A DNA stretch of 33,434 bases from Elusimicrobiota bacterium. GTDB lineage: Bacteria > Elusimicrobiota > Elusimicrobia > UBA1565. Under the pieces are notes generated by a model. The model made no database searches. It saw only the letters and a program-made list of their open reading frames with translations, and was not told the origin of the DNA. The position numbers and the translations under genes were made by a program. Location: positions 361,977 to 395,410 of the forward strand of contig DMEZ01000055.1 of the NCBI GenBank assembly GCA_003450735.1, in the 5' to 3' direction. Shown in pieces: positions 31,282 through 33,434 of the stretch; within the stretch, counting starts at the first letter, position 1, and each line of letters begins with the position of its first letter.

Positions 31282-31587
31282 TTACACTCCCTGCTCGATC
31301 AGCTCGATCGAATCCCCGGTCTTCAGGGTCACGATGGCCTTCTTCCAGTCCGGACGGTAGCCGCCGCCCCGGCCGAAGCGCCGGAACTTGCCGCGGACGT
31401 TCATCGTGCGGACGCGGAGCACCTTCACCTTGAAGAGCTCCTCGATGGCCCGCTTGATGTCGGTCTTGGAGGAGGCCTGCGAGACCTCGAAGAAGTACTG
31501 GTTGCACTTCTCGCGCAGCAGGGTGCTCCTCTCCGTCATCAGCGGCTTGACGATGTGGATCGTCGGGTCGAATTCTATCGTTTTCAT
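31282..31587 (-). CDS. rplW: 50S ribosomal protein L23
   Basis: L23 docks trigger factor and SRP at the tunnel exit. The protein is 101 aa with IVKPLMTERSTLL at 13-25, EVSQASSKTDIKRAIEELFKVKVLRVRTMNV across the middle, and GGGYRPDWKKAIVTLKTGDSI at the end. It has short spacers of 3 nt on both sides. Confidence 0.97.
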   Translation of the reverse strand: MKTIEFDPTIHIVKPLMTERSTLLREKCNQYFFEVSQASSKTDIKRAIEELFKVKVLRVRTMNVRGKFRRFGRGGGYRPDWKKAIVTLKTGDSIELIEQGV

Positions 31588-31590
31588 GGG

Positions 31591-32211
31591 CTAGTTCGCC
31601 TTGGCGCCGAGTTTCTCCAGCGCGGCCTTGGTCAGGATCAGGTTCCGGCACCCGAGGACCTCGAGGGCGTTGAGGTGCGCGACAAGCAGGATCTTGACTT
31701 CCGCGATGTTCCGCGAGGCCCGGATCAGGTTCTGGTCATGCTGGTCGGCCACGAGCAGCGTCCGCTTCTCGGCCTTGAGGGCCTTGAGCATCTGCGCGAC
31801 CTGCTTGGTCTTCGCTCCGTCGAGCGCGAGGCTGTCGACGACGCGCAGGCTGCCGTCCTGGGCCCGAGCGCTCAAGGCCTGGGCCAGCGCCAGACGCCGC
31901 TTCGCCTGCGGCAGCTCCTGCCGGTAGGAGCGCGTCCGGGGGCCGAAGACCACGCCGCCCTTCCTCCACAGCGGCGAGCGGGTGGACCCGTGACGGGCCC
32001 GACCGGTGTGCTTCTGCTTCCACGGCTTGCGCCCGCCGCCCGAGACCTCGGCGCGGGTCTTCGTATGCGCCGTCCCCGCGCGCCGGTTGGCCTCCGACGC
32101 CGTCACGACCTCGTGGAGGAACTGGGGCGAGGGCCGCAGGCCGAAAACGGCCTCCGGCAGCTCGACCTTCCCGATCTTTTCGCCCTTCTGGTTCAGCAGC
32201 TGCGATTCCAT
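31591..32211 (-). CDS. rplD: 50S ribosomal protein L4
   Basis: L4 has a tunnel-reaching loop and in E. coli represses its own S10 operon. The protein is 206 aa with the loop region RRAGTAHTKTRAEVSGGGRKPWKQKHTGRARHGSTRSPLWRKGGVVFGP (across residues 41-90) and a C-terminal Rossmann-like domain. The ATG at 32211 is preceded by GAGAGGACGAG. An attenuator leader typical of L4 control would lie upstream of rpsJ; only 11 nt separate rpsJ from the preceding gene, so E. coli-type control is unlikely here. Confidence 0.97.
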   Translation of the reverse strand: MESQLLNQKGEKIGKVELPEAVFGLRPSPQFLHEVVTASEANRRAGTAHTKTRAEVSGGGRKPWKQKHTGRARHGSTRSPLWRKGGVVFGPRTRSYRQELPQAKRRLALAQALSARAQDGSLRVVDSLALDGAKTKQVAQMLKALKAEKRTLLVADQHDQNLIRASRNIAEVKILLVAHLNALEVLGCRNLILTKAALEKLGAKAN

Positions 32212-32224
32212 GGTTCTCGTCCTC

Positions 32225-33046
32225 TCAGACCTTCTTCTTCGAGGGCTTCTTGTCGACGATGATGTTGCCCATCTTGTCGCGCTTGATCGTCGACTTGACG
32301 ATGATGCGGACGCGCTTGAGGTTCTTCACCGTCTCACAGACCGTCACGAAGCCGCCCCTGGGGCCCGGGACCGGGCCGTTGAGGTAGAGCAGATTGTTCT
32401 TCTCGTCCACCAAGACGACCTCGACCTTCTGGGTGGTGGTCGTCTCCAGGCCGTGGTGCCCGGCCATCCGCTGGCCCTTGAGGACCCGCCCGAGCGAGCG
32501 CCGCGCGGCCAGCGAGCCCGGGGAGCGCTCCTTGTCGGAAGCGCCGTGAGAACCCGGCATCCCGTGGAAGCCGTGCCGCTTCATGGCCCCGGCGAAACCC
32601 TTCCCCTTCGAGAGGCCCTGGATATCGACGTAGTCCCCGGCCGTGAAGCGCCCGGTGACGTCGGCGACCTGCCCGACCTTGAAGGGCTTCGGGTCCTGGA
32701 CGCGGATCTCCCGCAGGTACCGGAGCGGCGAGACGCCGGCGGCCTTGAACTGTCCGTTCTCGGGCCTGGTGACGCTCTTCGCCTTGCGCTCGCCGTAGCC
32801 GAGCAGGACCGCCGAGTATCCGTCGCGGGAGTCCGCGGCCTTGACCCGGATGATCGGGCAAGGCCCGGCCTTCACGACGGTAACGGCCCGGACTTCGCCC
32901 GACGAGGTGAAGACCCGGGTCATCCCGAGCTTCTCCCCGATGAGGGCTTTCAGGGCCGCCGGCGCCTTCTCGGACCCCGGCGCTTGCGCGGCCGCGGCCT
33001 CAGCCTGCGGGTTCTCCGTCTTCTCTTGTTTCTTCTCTTCGCTCAT
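32225..33046 (-). CDS. rplC: 50S ribosomal protein L3 with N-terminal extension
   Basis: L3 is an early assembly protein reaching toward the peptidyl transferase centre. The 273 aa protein is longer than usual. The normal start motif (ALIGEKLGMTRVF) occurs only at about residue 34, after a Glu/Lys/Ala/Gln-rich leader. Core motifs are VQGLSKGKGFAGAMKRHGFHGMPGSHG-like (DIQGLSKGKGF, then HGFHGMPGSHG), RVLKGQRMAGHHG and KNNLLYLNGPVPGPRGG. The ATG at 33046 has AGGTGA upstream. Confidence 0.97.
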   Translation of the reverse strand: MSEEKKQEKTENPQAEAAAAQAPGSEKAPAALKALIGEKLGMTRVFTSSGEVRAVTVVKAGPCPIIRVKAADSRDGYSAVLLGYGERKAKSVTRPENGQFKAAGVSPLRYLREIRVQDPKPFKVGQVADVTGRFTAGDYVDIQGLSKGKGFAGAMKRHGFHGMPGSHGASDKERSPGSLAARRSLGRVLKGQRMAGHHGLETTTTQKVEVVLVDEKNNLLYLNGPVPGPRGGFVTVCETVKNLKRVRIIVKSTIKRDKMGNIIVDKKPSKKKV

Positions 33047-33070
33047 AAATTCACCTGCGGCGGTTCCAGT

Positions 33071-33397
33071 TTAGAGTTTGATCTCCACGTCGACGCCGGC
33101 GGGGAGCTTGAGCTTCATGAGCTCCTCGATGGTCCGCGCGCTCGGCTCCTTGAGCTCGATGAGCCGCTTGTGGATGCGCATCTCGAACTGCTCGCGCGAC
33201 TTCTTGTCCACGTGAGGGGAGCGCAGGACCGTATACTTGCGGATCTGAGTCGGCAGAAGCACCGGCCCGATGACGACGGCGCCCACGCGGCGGGCCGTCT
33301 CGATGATCTCGCCGACGCTCTTGTCCAGCACGCGATGGTCGCAGGCGCGCAGCCGGATCCGGATCTTCTGCTGAGGCGACAGGTTGATTTCGGTCAT
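33071..33397 (-). CDS. rpsJ: 30S ribosomal protein S10
   Basis: S10 is a 30S head protein that also acts as NusE in antitermination complexes. The 108 aa protein has the core KIRIRLRACDHRVLDKSVGEI (split around 11-31), GPVLLPTQIRKYTVLRSPHVDKKSREQFEMR and the end LPAGVDVEIKL. It has about six extra N-terminal residues. It is the first gene of the S10 operon and is only 10 nt from the upstream stop codon. Confidence 0.98.
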   Translation of the reverse strand: MTEINLSPQQKIRIRLRACDHRVLDKSVGEIIETARRVGAVVIGPVLLPTQIRKYTVLRSPHVDKKSREQFEMRIHKRLIELKEPSARTIEELMKLKLPAGVDVEIKL

Positions 33398-33407
33398 AAT
33401 CCCACTC

Positions 33408-33434
33408 TTATGCGAGGATCTCGTGGACGACGCC
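33408..33434 (-). CDS. tuf: 3' end of probable elongation factor Tu gene (partial)
   Basis: Nine codons at the window edge read GVVHEILA followed by TAA. This resembles the end of EF-Tu (typically GAGVV followed by a short Ile/Leu-Glu end). The position fits the common rpsL-rpsG-fusA-tuf-rpsJ order. The remaining gene is outside the window. The call rests on eight residues plus synteny, so it is tentative. Confidence 0.65.
   Translation of the reverse strand, partial: GVVHEILA

Overview
The window is a 33.4 kb piece of a GC-rich bacterial chromosome. It is almost entirely coding and read almost entirely on the minus strand, so transcription runs from high to low coordinates. The envelope genes point to a rod-shaped, Gram-negative-type bacterium: MreBCD/PBP2/RodA, a periplasmic-type AMIN plus Amidase_3 hydrolase, and lipoproteins with lipoboxes. 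Zinc-binding forms of S4, S14, L36 and adenylate kinase are present. The phylum cannot be fixed from sequence alone; a high-GC lineage such as Elusimicrobiota is my guess, not a demonstration.

Region A (33434 to 17979) is the S10-spc-alpha ribosomal superoperon in canonical order. It begins with the last codons of a gene that looks like tuf, then rpsJ, rplC, rplD, rplW, rplB, rpsS, rplV, rpsC, rplP, rpmC, rpsQ, rplN, rplX, rplE, rpsN, rpsH, rplF, rplR, rpsE, rplO, secY, adk, map, infA, rpmJ, rpsM, rpsK, rpsD, rpoA and rplQ. The rpmD gene (L30) is missing from its usual place between rpsE and rplO. Several of these proteins (S3, S5, S11, L3, L5) carry low-complexity Ala/Pro/Lys/Gln-rich extensions.

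Region B (17967 to 7268) continues on the same strand, with no visible terminator, into a cell-shape and cell-wall block: mreB, mreC, mreD, mrdA (PBP2), rodA, a DUF2344/TIGR03936-type protein, rng (RNase G/E), an N-acetylmuramoyl-L-alanine amidase and murI. Most junctions are 1 to 4 nt stop/start overlaps, so protein synthesis, rod elongation and RNA turnover appear to be physically chained.

Region C (6891 to 7271) is the only plus-strand gene, a stand-alone CheY-like receiver. It has a good sigma-70-type promoter and a very short leader, and converges on murI with a 4 nt overlap.

Region D (6840 to 298) is a tightly overlapped minus-strand cluster: an unrecognised 191 aa protein, a 566 aa secreted protein with a degenerate YiiX-like papain fold, a Rho ATPase core with no N-terminal RNA-binding domain, a HEAT-like plus multi-membrane-span protein, RidA, two small lipoproteins and QueE. 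This is the least conventional part of the window. The NTD-less Rho inside an envelope-protein cluster is the best candidate for something undescribed.

Region E (1 to 297) has no gene I can support. It holds a T-poor stretch of degenerate repeats and a minus-strand promoter-like sequence pointing off the left edge.
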